Part shown: piece by piece, positions 1 to 8,244 of the stretch | How positions within the stretch are numbered: the first letter of the stretch is position 1 | How the letters are laid out: every line of letters begins with the position of its first letter | Assembly (NCBI RefSeq): GCF_004023625.1 | Contig: NZ_ML137713.1 | Location: 124,001 to 188,000, forward strand | Length of the DNA: 64,000 bases | Source: Streptomyces cavernae | Lineage (GTDB): Bacteria; Actinomycetota; Actinomycetes; Streptomycetales; Streptomycetaceae | Reading direction: 5' to 3' | Made by a program: the position numbers and the translations under genes | The notes under the pieces: generated by a model | What the model saw: only the letters and a program-made list of their open reading frames with translations | Told to the model about the DNA's origin: nothing | The model's database searches: none

Positions 1-17
1 CCGGAGGTCATCCCCAC

Positions 18-1079
18 ATGAGCGCCGCCCCGGCCCTGTGGCTCCGCCACGAGCCACGCCCCACCGAACGTCGCACCTCCATCGTGCCGGCCGACGCCCA
101 GCGGCTGGTCGAGGGCGGCGTCAGGGTGACCGTCGAGCGCTCGCCGCAGCGCGTCTTCCCGATCGAGGCGTACGAGCGAGCGGGCTGCCGAGTGGCCGAG
201 CCCGGCTCCTGGGAGTCGGCACCCGAGGACACGGTGGTCGTAGGTCTGAAGGAACTCGACGACGACCCCGCCGAGTTGAGGCACCGGCACATCTTCTTCG
301 GGCACGCCTACAAGAACCAGCCCGGAGCCGAGACACTCCTGCGCCGTTTCCTCGCCGGCGGCGGCACCCTCTTCGACCTCGAGTACCTGGTGGACGACAC
401 CGGCCGCCGACTCGCCGCCTTCGGCTACTGGGCGGGATACGTCGGCGCCGCCCTGGCCGTGCTGCACCACCGCGGCAGGCTCACGACCCCGCTGACCCCG
501 ACCACCCAGCCCGAGCTGGCCGCCGCGCTCCGTCCGGCCACCGGAGAGGAGAAGGAGCAACCCAGCGCCCTGGTCGTCGGCGCGCTGGGCCGCAGCGGCC
601 GCGGCGCACGCGTCGCCCTCGCCGAGGCCGGCGTCGACCCCACCTGCTGGGACCTCGCCGAGACCCGCGACCTCGACCACCGCGCGCTGCTCGACCACGA
701 ACTGATGGTCAACACGGTGCTCACCACCGAGCCCGTCACCCCCTTCCTCACCCACCGGGACCTGGACGACCCGAGCCGCGCCCTGCGTCTGCTCTCCGAC
801 GTCACCTGCGACGTCGGCTCTCCCTGGAACGTGGTCCCGGTCTACGACACCGTCACCGACTGGGAGGCCCCGGTCCGCCGACTGCGCGACGAACCCGCCC
901 CGTTCGACCTGATCGCCATCGACAACCTCCCCTCCCTCCTGCCCGCGGAGGCCAGCACCGACTTCTCGGCGGCCCTGACGCCACATCTGCTGGAGTTCGA
1001 GGTGAGCGGGGCGTGGGCGCGCTGCGGGGAAAGGTTCGCGGCGGCCTGCCGTGAACTCGAGGCGAAGGCGGGGGAGTAG
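18..1079 (+). CDS. Saccharopine dehydrogenase (L-lysine-forming type), AlaDH/PNT N-terminal fold
   Basis: A 353-aa cytosolic oxidoreductase. The N-terminal half matches the alanine dehydrogenase/transhydrogenase-like fold of NAD-dependent saccharopine dehydrogenases of the fungal LYS1 type. Visible landmarks are R18 in the PTERR segment, K78 in VVVGLKEL and H96 in FFGHAYKNQPG, at nearly the positions of the catalytic Arg/Lys/His set known in yeast enzyme. The length is close to the roughly 370 aa of that family. The ATG follows a clear GGAGG about ten bases upstream, so the gene is complete. It lies four bases ahead of a second saccharopine-dehydrogenase-family gene, so the two are co-transcribed. 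Together they probably act in lysine/2-aminoadipate metabolism. Direction (synthesis or degradation) and true substrate are inference. Confidence 0.85.
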   Translation: MSAAPALWLRHEPRPTERRTSIVPADAQRLVEGGVRVTVERSPQRVFPIEAYERAGCRVAEPGSWESAPEDTVVVGLKELDDDPAELRHRHIFFGHAYKNQPGAETLLRRFLAGGGTLFDLEYLVDDTGRRLAAFGYWAGYVGAALAVLHHRGRLTTPLTPTTQPELAAALRPATGEEKEQPSALVVGALGRSGRGARVALAEAGVDPTCWDLAETRDLDHRALLDHELMVNTVLTTEPVTPFLTHRDLDDPSRALRLLSDVTCDVGSPWNVVPVYDTVTDWEAPVRRLRDEPAPFDLIAIDNLPSLLPAEASTDFSAALTPHLLEFEVSGAWARCGERFAAACRELEAKAGE

Positions 1080-1083
1080 AGCC

Positions 1084-2214
1084 ATGGTCAGCGGAACGGT
1101 TCACTGGATCGGCGCGGGCCTGTCCACCGGAAGCGGCCTCGCCGCGCTGTGCGACACCGCCGATCGCGTGCGGCTGTGGCACCGCACGGTCGAACGAGCC
1201 GAGGAGAGGCTGACGGCACTGGGCCTCGCCGACCGCGCGGAGGCCCGCGCGTTCACCCCGGACGCCCTCGCCGCCGAACTCGCCCCCGGTGACGTCGTCG
1301 TCTCCATGCTGCCGGCCACGGAACACCCGGCGCTGCTCGCCGCGTGCGTGGCGGGCCGGGCCCACTTCGCCTGCTCCAGCTATGTTTCCGAGGCGGTCCT
1401 CGACCAGATTCCGGCGGCCACGGCGGCGGGCGTCACCGTGCTCACCGAGGCCGGCCTGGACCCGGGCATCGACCACCTCTTCGCCCATGCCCTGCTGGGT
1501 CGCGCCCGGGCCGCGATCGACCCCGCCGAGCCCGCTCAGCTGAGCCTCACGTCGTACTGCGGCGGCATACCCGCCGCCCCCAACTCCTTCAAGTACCGTT
1601 TCAGTTGGGCCCCGTACGGAGTCCTGAACGCACTGCGCTCACCGGCCCGCTACATCGAGGACGGAGCCGAGACCACGGCCGACCGCCCCTGGGAGGCCAC
1701 CCGTCCGCACGTCCTCGACGGCGAATCCTTCGAGGTCTACCCCAACCGGGACAGCGTTCCCTATGTCACCCAGTACGCAGTCCCGGAGGCCTGGACCCCG
1801 CGGACCTTCATCCGGGGCACCCTCCGCCTGGACGGCTGGCTGAAGGCATGGCACGAGGTCTTCGACCTGCTGCGAACGGGGGACGACGACCAGATCCGCG
1901 CCCTGGCCCAGGAGCTGGCGCGGACCTACCCCACGACGGAGACGGACCGCGACCGTGTGGTCCTGTCGGTGGCGCTCGCGGTGACCTCCCCGTCCGCCAC
2001 ATGGTCGGGCGAGTACCTCCTGGACATGGAGGGCACGTCCGAGGAGAGCGCGATGGCCCGGTGCGTCTCCCAGCCCCTGTCCCTCGGGGTCCGCCGTATC
2101 CTGAGCGGAGCCCTGCCTCCGGGCCTGAGCCGGGCGGCGGAGAGCCCCGAGGAGTCCGAGGCATGGCTGACGGAACTGAAGCGGACGGGGATCGACTTCG
2201 CGCTGCGCCTGTGA
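1084..2214 (+). CDS. Saccharopine dehydrogenase family oxidoreductase
   Basis: A 376-aa protein of the saccharopine dehydrogenase / lysine-6-dehydrogenase superfamily. It has an N-terminal Rossmann segment (VHWIGAGLSTGSG, about residues 4-16), the conserved SYVSEAVLDQ stretch and the diagnostic EAGLDPGIDHL motif about residues 128-138. It uses a different fold arrangement from the upstream LYS1-like enzyme, and such pairs can catalyse sequential steps with saccharopine. The ATG at 1084 is preceded by a G-rich ribosome-binding site overlapping the end of the upstream gene. An in-frame ATG at 1051 lies inside the upstream coding region and is not preferred. Exact activity (glutamate-forming saccharopine dehydrogenase or another reductase of the family) cannot be fixed from sequence. 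Confidence 0.8.
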   Translation: MVSGTVHWIGAGLSTGSGLAALCDTADRVRLWHRTVERAEERLTALGLADRAEARAFTPDALAAELAPGDVVVSMLPATEHPALLAACVAGRAHFACSSYVSEAVLDQIPAATAAGVTVLTEAGLDPGIDHLFAHALLGRARAAIDPAEPAQLSLTSYCGGIPAAPNSFKYRFSWAPYGVLNALRSPARYIEDGAETTADRPWEATRPHVLDGESFEVYPNRDSVPYVTQYAVPEAWTPRTFIRGTLRLDGWLKAWHEVFDLLRTGDDDQIRALAQELARTYPTTETDRDRVVLSVALAVTSPSATWSGEYLLDMEGTSEESAMARCVSQPLSLGVRRILSGALPPGLSRAAESPEESEAWLTELKRTGIDFALRL

Positions 2215-2257
2215 TGCGCGGGGCTGCCGGACACAGACCGTTCTTCGGCTCATGCTG

Positions 2258-3472
2258 TCAGTCGGCCACGGCTTCGTGGATCAGCTGCTTCAGTTCGGGG
2301 AAGATCGTCTGCGGGCGTGACGGACGGAGTTGCGTGAGGAACTGCACCGTCATGTCCCGCACCGGGTCGACCCAGAACGTGGTCGTCGCCACGCCGCTCC
2401 AGCCGTAGGTGCCCAGCGCCGCGGGAGCGGGAGTCCGGGCGGGGTCGATGACGACCGAGACACCGAGACCGAAGCCCAGGCCCGCGTTCCCCGGTTCGGC
2501 GTGCGCCGGGCTGCCGAAGGACTGGATGTCGGCGCCGCCGGGAAGCCGGTTCGACACCATCATGTCCACCGTCTCCGCAGCCAGCAGCCGGACGCCGTCC
2601 AGTTCGCCGCGCCGGCGCAGCAGCTCCATGAAGCGGTGGTAGTCGTAGGCGCCGGCCGCCAGACCGCCGCTGCCCGAGAGGAACCGCGGCCGACCGTGCA
2701 GGGGAAGGCCGGGGATGGGTTTGATGCCGCCCGCCTCGTCGTGCCCGTACATCTCCGCCAGCCGGCCCGCCTGCTCGGGCCTGACACAGAACCCGGCGTC
2801 CGGCATGCCGAGCGGACCGAAGATCCGCTCGGCGAAGAACACGTCGAGGGGGCGGCCGGAGACCACCTCGATCAGCCGGCCGAGCACATTGGTGGCGACC
2901 GAGTAGTTCCACTGACTGCCCGGCTCGAACTGCAGGGGCAGGCTCGCGTACACCTCGCAGGCCTCGGCCAGGTCCGCCCCCTCCGGGACCGAGGACTCGA
3001 GCCCGGCGGCCCGGTAGAGCGCGTCCACGGGGTGGCTGTGGTAAAAGGCGAAGGTCAGGCCCGCGGTGTGGGTCATCAGATGCCGGATGCGCAGGGGCTC
3101 CACCGTGGGCCGGGTCTTGCCGGCCGCCTCGTACACCTGTGGGTCCGCGAACGCCGGCAGATAGCGGCCCACCGGGTCGTCGAGGCCGAAGCGACCCTCC
3201 TCCAGCAGCATCAGAGCCGCCACGGAGGTGACCGGCTTGGTCATCGAGTACATCCGCCACACCGTGTCCGTCTCCACCGGGAGTCCGTCCGCGCGGTCAC
3301 GGCTGCCATACGTGGTGAGGTGGGCGACCTTGCCGTGCCGGGCTACGGAGACCAGGAAACCGGGCAGCCGGCCGGCGTCGACGTAGTCGGCGAAGTGCCG
3401 GTCCAGGCGTTCCAGCGCCGGTGCCGACAGGCCGACCTCGGCCGGCTCCACCTCTTGCCGCAGCTGTCCCAT
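2258..3472 (-). CDS. Serine hydrolase, class C beta-lactamase / esterase EstB-like family
   Basis: A 404-aa protein with the beta-lactamase (PF00144-type) fold. The nucleophile motif SxxK appears as SMTK at residues 76-79, and the second catalytic Tyr as NYSVATN near residue 187. There is no signal peptide, so it is predicted to be cytoplasmic, which fits the EstB-like esterase branch better than a true beta-lactamase or exported DD-peptidase. The start at 3472 is fixed by GGAGG eight bases upstream; longer in-frame extensions to 3697 are Arg-rich and lack family similarity. It converges on the saccharopine dehydrogenase operon with about 43 bases between the stops. The substrate is unknown. 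Confidence 0.85.
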   Translation of the reverse strand: MGQLRQEVEPAEVGLSAPALERLDRHFADYVDAGRLPGFLVSVARHGKVAHLTTYGSRDRADGLPVETDTVWRMYSMTKPVTSVAALMLLEEGRFGLDDPVGRYLPAFADPQVYEAAGKTRPTVEPLRIRHLMTHTAGLTFAFYHSHPVDALYRAAGLESSVPEGADLAEACEVYASLPLQFEPGSQWNYSVATNVLGRLIEVVSGRPLDVFFAERIFGPLGMPDAGFCVRPEQAGRLAEMYGHDEAGGIKPIPGLPLHGRPRFLSGSGGLAAGAYDYHRFMELLRRRGELDGVRLLAAETVDMMVSNRLPGGADIQSFGSPAHAEPGNAGLGFGLGVSVVIDPARTPAPAALGTYGWSGVATTTFWVDPVRDMTVQFLTQLRPSRPQTIFPELKQLIHEAVAD

Positions 3473-4110
3473 TGCGTTTCCTCCGCTGTGCAGTTCATAC
3501 CGTGCCCCGTACCGCACCCGATTCTCGCCCGGCTCCGTCCTGACGGCTCTGCGCCCCCGCCCGCGACGCCGCTCGCGCGCAGTTTCCGCGCGGGCGGAGT
3601 GGCGCACACCGGGAGGTGGCCGACATGCCGCCGAAGTCCTGTGGAGTACCGATTGCCCGAGCTGTCGGTACCCGCTGCGGACAATGAGAAATCTCACGCA
3701 ACCGCGCCCGGACCGATCCCCTCCGGTGGGCCGGTCGCTTCCGTCGCGTCGGCCCCGCTGGTCCGGGCCGACCGCGTGGAGGGTGGTTTTTCGGCTCCTC
3801 TGTCTTTAAAGGGCCTATAAGTGCATCAGAGAAAGTCACGATGTGCCCAGTTGTGTACGTCCGCGGTGCCCGGGTGTGGATCCGATCGCCCTCCCTGTAC
3901 GTCTTACTGGTCGGTAAGCGACGCAGAACCGGGATCCGTGAAGCGGAGTGGGGAAAAAGCCGGACGTTTGCCCTAACTACGCAACGTGACGCAACTATTC
4001 GCTTGTTCGATGCGTATATCTCCGTGGACAGTGCGGGCCCGCCAGGAGGATGGTGACGCCGGAGCGTCACCATCCGCTTGCTTGAGGAAAGCACAGAACA
4101 AGGAGAACCG
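3473..4110. promoter_or_regulatory. Intergenic region with graspetide leader: ACGCAAC direct repeat and strong hairpin
   Basis: This stretch separates the divergent hydrolase and tgmA genes, and its right half is clearly lower in GC than its surroundings. Two identical ACGCAAC heptamers lie exactly 10 bp apart at 3979-3985 and 3989-3995, as expected for a helical-face operator. A perfect 12-bp stem (4048-4059 with 4064-4075, loop CGGA) sits 35 bases before the tgmA start. It may be a leader attenuator, a processing site or part of the ribosome-access control. I see no convincing gene: an open frame at 3841-4056 lacks family features and runs through the repeats. Confidence 0.5.
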
Positions 4111-4302
4111 ATGCGACCGTTTGCGCTGAACTACGCGCGCCCTGCTGAACAGTTGGAGGTCAGCGCTCCGTACGTATATGACTCCGTACTGCAGTTGAAT
4201 GTGATGCCCGACGGGCGACTAGCGGCTCATGATTACGCAGTGTTGCGAGAGCTGGGCGCTACGACGTCAACTGCGGGCTCCAAAACGCACTTCGACGACT
4301 GA
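4111..4302 (+). CDS. tgmA: ATP-grasp-modified RiPP precursor peptide (graspetide precursor, TgmA-like)
   Basis: A 63-aa precursor. The leader begins MRPFALNYARP and contains the conserved aromatic/proline part recognised by TgmB-type maturases. The C-terminal core, about residues 51-63, reads TTSTAGSKTHFDD. It offers hydroxyl donors (T51, T52, S53, T54, S57, T59) and only two acidic acceptors (D62, D63) for omega-ester linkage, so at most two side-chain esters seem possible. K58 could instead form an amide. The ATG follows an ideal AAGGAG site seven bases away. Third-codon positions are unusually AT-rich (ttt, tat, aat, cta, aaa), unlike the flanking genes. It is immediately followed by the maturase gene with 17 bases between. 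Membership of the family is known pattern; ring number is inference. Confidence 0.85.
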   Translation: MRPFALNYARPAEQLEVSAPYVYDSVLQLNVMPDGRLAAHDYAVLRELGATTSTAGSKTHFDD

Positions 4303-4319
4303 GTGCGGAACCCCTCGCA

Positions 4320-5309
4320 ATGACTGTGTTGATCCTCACATGTGAACAGGACGTAACCGCCGACATGGTTGTGGCGAAGCTGGACGGACGTGGTGTCCCC
4401 GTCGTCCGGCTCGACCCGGCCGATCTTCCCGGCGCTGTCGCCCTGTCCGGTGAGTACGTGCATGGCGTCTTCCGCGGACATTTGTCCGCCGGAGGGCGGA
4501 TGGTGAGCATGAGCGGTCTCCGGTCGATCTGGGTTCGCAGGCCCGGGGTGCCCGCGAGCCGGGTCGCCGAGCCGTCGGACTGGCTGACCGAGGAGTCCTC
4601 GCAGGCCCTCTACGGCATGCTGCGGAGCACCGACGCGCGCTGGATGAACCATCCGGACGCGGCCGTGCGGGCCCGCCACAAGCCGTGGCAACTGCAGGTC
4701 GCCCACCGCAGTCGGCTGCCCGTGCCGGCGACGCTGATCACCACCTTTCCGCAGGCGGCCCGTGACTTCGCGGAACGCTTCCCGGATCTGGTGGTCAAGC
4801 CCGTGTCCGGGGCGCACCCGCAGGAGCCGCCCCGGGCGGTGCCGACCAGCCGGGTCGCACCGGACGCGGACTTCGGGGCCGTCGCCTACGGGCCGACGCT
4901 GCTGCAACGGCGGGTGTCCAAGCAGGCCGACATCCGGCTGACCGCGGTCGGCGACCGGATTCTCGCCGCCCGCAAGGCGGTTGCCCCGGACGCCGACCCG
5001 GACGACGTCGACGTCCGGTTCGCGGCCTCGCCGACGCCGTGGCGGCCGGTCGAGGTTCCGCCGCGGGTCGCGGCGGGTGTGCGGGCATATCTCACCGAGG
5101 CCGGGCTCTCCTACGGTGCTTTCGACTTCGCGGAGGACGCGCACGGAATCTGGTGGTTCCTCGAGTGCAACCAGTCCGGGCAGTTCGGCTTCGTGGAGAT
5201 CGAGACGGGGCAGCCGATCGCGGATGCGGTGGCCGCATGGCTGGCGGCCCCCAACCCGGCGGCGGCGCCCTCGAACGGAAAGGCGCTGATCACCGAAAAC
5301 CAGCGATGA
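4320..5309 (+). CDS. tgmB: ATP-grasp ribosomal peptide maturase (TgmB-like graspetide ligase)
   Basis: A 329-aa ATP-grasp ligase of the graspetide (microviridin-like) maturase group. It is expected to phosphorylate Asp side chains of TgmA and close them onto Ser/Thr hydroxyls. The start MTVLILTCEQDVTADMV is typical of the family's N-terminal lobe. The C-terminal catalytic lobe carries the metal-binding FLECNQSGQFGFVE motif at about residues 280-293, with an upstream LLQRRVSKQADIRLTAVGD segment that contributes nucleotide contacts. Length is normal. It sits directly downstream of tgmA and is presumably co-transcribed. No PIMT-like O-methyltransferase gene (often the third gene in such loci) and no dedicated transporter follow: the next DNA is repetitive. 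Confidence 0.88.
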   Translation: MTVLILTCEQDVTADMVVAKLDGRGVPVVRLDPADLPGAVALSGEYVHGVFRGHLSAGGRMVSMSGLRSIWVRRPGVPASRVAEPSDWLTEESSQALYGMLRSTDARWMNHPDAAVRARHKPWQLQVAHRSRLPVPATLITTFPQAARDFAERFPDLVVKPVSGAHPQEPPRAVPTSRVAPDADFGAVAYGPTLLQRRVSKQADIRLTAVGDRILAARKAVAPDADPDDVDVRFAASPTPWRPVEVPPRVAAGVRAYLTEAGLSYGAFDFAEDAHGIWWFLECNQSGQFGFVEIETGQPIADAVAAWLAAPNPAAAPSNGKALITENQR

Positions 5310-5587
5310 GACCGGCCACATCGCCGGATCAACCCACATTGCCCAACCTGCCCACATCGCCCGACCTGCCCACATCACCGGACCCGCCCACATGCCCGAC
5401 CAGCCGACCAGCCGACCAGCCGACCGGCCGACCGGCACCGGGCCCCGCGTCCTCGACGCGGTCCGGCTGTGACCGGGCGCCGTGCCTCACCGTGAACCGG
5501 CTGTGGCCCGGCGCCGAGATCCGCCGTGGTCCGGCCGTGAACCGGCCGTGGCCCGGCACCGTGCCCCGGCGCCAAGCCTCACCGTGA
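5306..5587 (+). CDS. Possible translationally coupled Pro/Thr-rich ORF after tgmB
   Basis: An ATG overlaps the tgmB stop in the ATGA arrangement and opens a 93-codon frame. Its first part is a low-complexity Pro/Thr/Asp series (PTLPNLPTSPDLPTSPDPP) and then Ser/Arg/Gly-rich sequence. It ends inside the first copy of the 92-bp repeat array. ATGA overlap is a hallmark of translational coupling, and the position is that of the methyltransferase gene in other graspetide loci. However, the composition is repeat-driven, there is no recognised domain, and the frame is set by unstable repeats. I consider a real protein unlikely but not excluded. Confidence 0.2.
   Translation: MRPATSPDQPTLPNLPTSPDLPTSPDPPTCPTSRPADQPTGRPAPGPASSTRSGCDRAPCLTVNRLWPGAEIRRGPAVNRPWPGTVPRRQASP
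5327..5450. repeat. Short imperfect tandem repeats after tgmB
   Basis: Successive imperfect units of CTGCCCACATCGCCCGAC (about 18 bp) at 5347-5395 are followed by four to five tandem ACCAGCCG/ACCGGCCG units up to about 5440. They form the left shoulder of the longer 92-bp array. Confidence 0.7.
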
Positions 5588-5880
5588 ACCGGCTGTGGCC
5601 CGGCGCCGAGATCCACCGTGGTCCGGCCGTGAACCGGCCGTGGCCCGGCACCGTGCCCCGGCGCCAAGCCTCACCGTGAACCGCTGTGGCCCGGCGCCGA
5701 GATCCACCGTGGTCCGGCCGTGAACCGGCCGTGGCCCGGCACCGTGCCCCGGCGCCGAGCCTCACCGTGAACCGGCTGTGGCCCGGCGCCGAGATCCACC
5801 GTGGTCCGGCCGTGAACCGGCCGTGACCCGGCACCGTGCCCCGGCGCCGAGCCTCACCGCGAACCGGCCGTGGCCCGGCG
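5485..5880. repeat. 92-bp tandem repeat array (four full units plus a partial one)
   Basis: The landmark CCTCACCGTGAACCGG recurs at 5485, 5577, 5669, 5760 and, as CCTCACCGCGAACCGG, at 5852, giving spacings of 92, 92, 91 and 92 bp. Units are almost identical over their length; the third has lost one G. Each unit itself contains smaller related blocks around GTGAACCGG, GTGGCCCGG and CGGCGCC. Because 92 is not a multiple of three, every unit shifts the reading frame, so the array is unlikely to encode protein. It is the longest clean minisatellite of the window and fills the space between the graspetide genes and the phosphatase gene. Confidence 0.92.
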
Positions 5881-6059
5881 CCGAGCCCACCGAAATCCAG
5901 CCGGGCGGCGGCGAGATCCACCACGGTGCGGCCGTGGCCCCGCGCCGAGAGTCTGCCTGTGTCGTATCCCCGGCCGGGACACGGCTCCGCTCCCCGACTC
6001 GGTGCCGGGCCACCGTGCCCGGAACGCAGGGGGCGGCACGGTGTGCCGGCCCGGTCCGG

Positions 6060-8000
6060 TCAGCCCTTCGTCAGGCGGACCGACAGACCCCGCGCGGTGA
6101 AGACCTGTTCGGCCCGCCATCCCTCGACGGCCACGGTGACCTCGGTGAACCGGCCCTGCAGGGAGCGGGCTCCGATGACCGCCACCGTGCTGCCCGGACG
6201 CGGCGACTGCCGTTCATCGAAGCGGATCACCAGCGAACTGCCACGCTCCACGACCGCCCGCCGGTCCACGACGAGCGCCGCGTCGCGCCCACGGTCGAGC
6301 GTGACGTCGAGCGTGCCAGCCTGCGCGTAACCGCCGCGCACCCGCACCGTGTTGTCGCCGATGCGCAGCGTGGCCCCACCCGCCACCCGGACGTCACCGC
6401 GGCCGAACGCCTCCTTCGACCCGGCGGCCAGCACACCCGCCTCGACGGTGGTGCCGCCGGTGTACGTGTTGGCCCCCGCGAGCGTCAGCGTGCCGGTGCC
6501 GCGCTTGACGAGCCCGCCACGCCCCTCGATGTCGTTGCGCCAGGTGTCCGCCGCGCCGAAGCCGCCGTCGGCCGAGTTCAGGGTGACGTGCACGTCGGAG
6601 TCGAAGGCTCCGTAACCGTCCGCCGCGGCGAACAGGTTGAGCCGCCCCCACTGCTCGAAGCCGTCGAGCAGCACGTACCCGGCGGGCAGGGCGGTGGTCC
6701 GCAGCACGTCGCGGCGCTGGTCCGCCGACAGGTACGGCAGCCGGGTCTCCAGCAGGACCTCCGCTCCCTTCGGCACGGTCAGCTCCCGGTCGCGACCCCG
6801 CCTGGGGAGTATGTAAGTCAGCCGGGGCGTCACCGCCGCGGCGTTGCGCGCGCGGTCCGCGTACGGATCGGTGTCGAGCGTCGCCGAGTGCGCGTACGCG
6901 TACAGCGAGTCCGCGGTCGTACCCGTCTTCTGCTGGAAGTACGCCGCCGCCTGCGCCCGCGCCGCCGCCTTCAGCTCGGCGTTCTTCGGGTCGTGCAGGG
7001 CCGCCGCGGCGAGGGCCGTGGCCAGGACGCGTCCGCCGATCACGTCGACCGCGGAGTGCATCCCCGAAACGATCCGGGTGTGGCTGAGTTCGAAGGCGCG
7101 CGTCACCATCTCCTGGAAGCGTTCGGGAACCGCGTAGGCGAACGCCAGGGCCGCGAGGTGAAGGGCGTTGGTGTGCCCGCTGGGGTAGCCGCCGTCCTCG
7201 GAGGGGGAGGTGCTTCGCTGCCGCAGCAGCTGGGGCACGACCACGACGTCGGACTCGTAGACGGGGTAGCCGAGGACGTCCTTCGCCCCCGTGTCGACGA
7301 CCTCACTGTCCTCGTTCATCCGCCACGGCCTGGGGTACTGGTACGCGAACTTGCTCGGGTTGCCCGAGGCGAAGGGGCCGCGCACCGTGTTGACCAGCTC
7401 GACGACCTTGCCGAGCTCCGAGGCAGTCGAGCCGGCGCCGAGCGCGGAGCCCGCGGGGGCGTCGGCCGGGAGGGTGTCCTCGACCTTGGCGGGCGGTGTG
7501 CCCTCCGGGGCCGAGGTGATGCCGGTGACGGCCTTGGCGCCCGTTCGGTACAGCTCGGCGAGCGGGCCCAGGCCGCCGATCACCGAGTAGCTCTGGTGCT
7601 GCCGGTCGTAGACGAACGCCAGCTTGGCCTCGTCCTCGGTGCGGCGCGTCGTGATCCGCGCGGAGTAGCGCATGTTGGCACGCAGAATCTCGGGCTGCAG
7701 CGGAGTGCCCGTGTTCCAGGCGGCGCCGGTCTTCCACACCGTCGCCATGCCGCCGAGGATGCGGACCGCCGCGTTCTTCTCGGGGGTGAGGTCGGCGGTG
7801 GTGTTCGTCGTGTACGAGTCGACGAAGGGTGCGCCCGGCACCGTGTCCGAGGCTGCCGCCGTCGTCGCGGCCGACGCGGGCCAGGCCGTGATCGCCGGGG
7901 CGGCGACCAGGCCGGCCGAGACGCCGATGGAGCCGCGCAGGAAGACGCGGCGGTCGAGGAGGGTGCGGGGGCGGTGCTGCTCTCCGGTCGAGGACGGCAT
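6060..8000 (-). CDS. Tat-exported PAP2-family phosphatase with C-terminal autotransporter-type beta repeat
   Basis: A 646-aa exported enzyme. The N-terminus has a twin-arginine signal (RRVFLRG, about residues 17-23) followed by a hydrophobic stretch ending near PASAA. The central domain carries the PAP2/vanadium-haloperoxidase histidine motifs GYPSGHTN and SHTRIVSGMHSAVDVIGG with an upstream RPWR. This fits class A acid phosphatase or related phosphoesterase activity on the outside of the membrane. The C-terminal 200 residues contain the autotransporter-associated beta-strand signature GTLTLAGANTYTGGTTVEAG, unusual in a Gram-positive. AGGAGAGG lies seven bases before the ATG. It is monocistronic as far as can be seen. 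The actual phosphate-ester substrate is unknown. Confidence 0.88.
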   Translation of the reverse strand: MPSSTGEQHRPRTLLDRRVFLRGSIGVSAGLVAAPAITAWPASAATTAAASDTVPGAPFVDSYTTNTTADLTPEKNAAVRILGGMATVWKTGAAWNTGTPLQPEILRANMRYSARITTRRTEDEAKLAFVYDRQHQSYSVIGGLGPLAELYRTGAKAVTGITSAPEGTPPAKVEDTLPADAPAGSALGAGSTASELGKVVELVNTVRGPFASGNPSKFAYQYPRPWRMNEDSEVVDTGAKDVLGYPVYESDVVVVPQLLRQRSTSPSEDGGYPSGHTNALHLAALAFAYAVPERFQEMVTRAFELSHTRIVSGMHSAVDVIGGRVLATALAAAALHDPKNAELKAAARAQAAAYFQQKTGTTADSLYAYAHSATLDTDPYADRARNAAAVTPRLTYILPRRGRDRELTVPKGAEVLLETRLPYLSADQRRDVLRTTALPAGYVLLDGFEQWGRLNLFAAADGYGAFDSDVHVTLNSADGGFGAADTWRNDIEGRGGLVKRGTGTLTLAGANTYTGGTTVEAGVLAAGSKEAFGRGDVRVAGGATLRIGDNTVRVRGGYAQAGTLDVTLDRGRDAALVVDRRAVVERGSSLVIRFDERQSPRPGSTVAVIGARSLQGRFTEVTVAVEGWRAEQVFTARGLSVRLTKG

Positions 8001-8244
8001 GGAGGGCCTCTCCTGTTGCTGTTGTGGGGTTTCTGTTGTGGAGCTGTTGTGCGCGCGGCGCTTTCGCGAGCGGTTCGGCCGGGACCTTATCCGGGCCCTG
8101 ACCAGGGGTGATGTGCGGGGGGTGGAGCCGGGGCGGGTGTATGCCTCCGGTACACCGTGAGTTCAGGTACACGTCTGCCGCAGGGCGGTGTCGCAGTGGT
8201 TTTCGTCCCCTCCGTCCCGCCGTGACGGGCTGAGAAACCGCGCC

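Noticed and set aside
2330..3820. 496-codon plus-strand frame
   Set aside because: It is the antisense shadow of the serine hydrolase gene, which has clear catalytic motifs and a good start.
3841..4056. 71-codon frame in the tgmA upstream region
   Set aside because: No family similarity; it runs through the ACGCAAC repeats and the lower-GC regulatory patch.
5485..5880. CRISPR array
   Set aside because: The units are contiguous 92-bp tandem repeats without unique spacers, and no cas genes are present.
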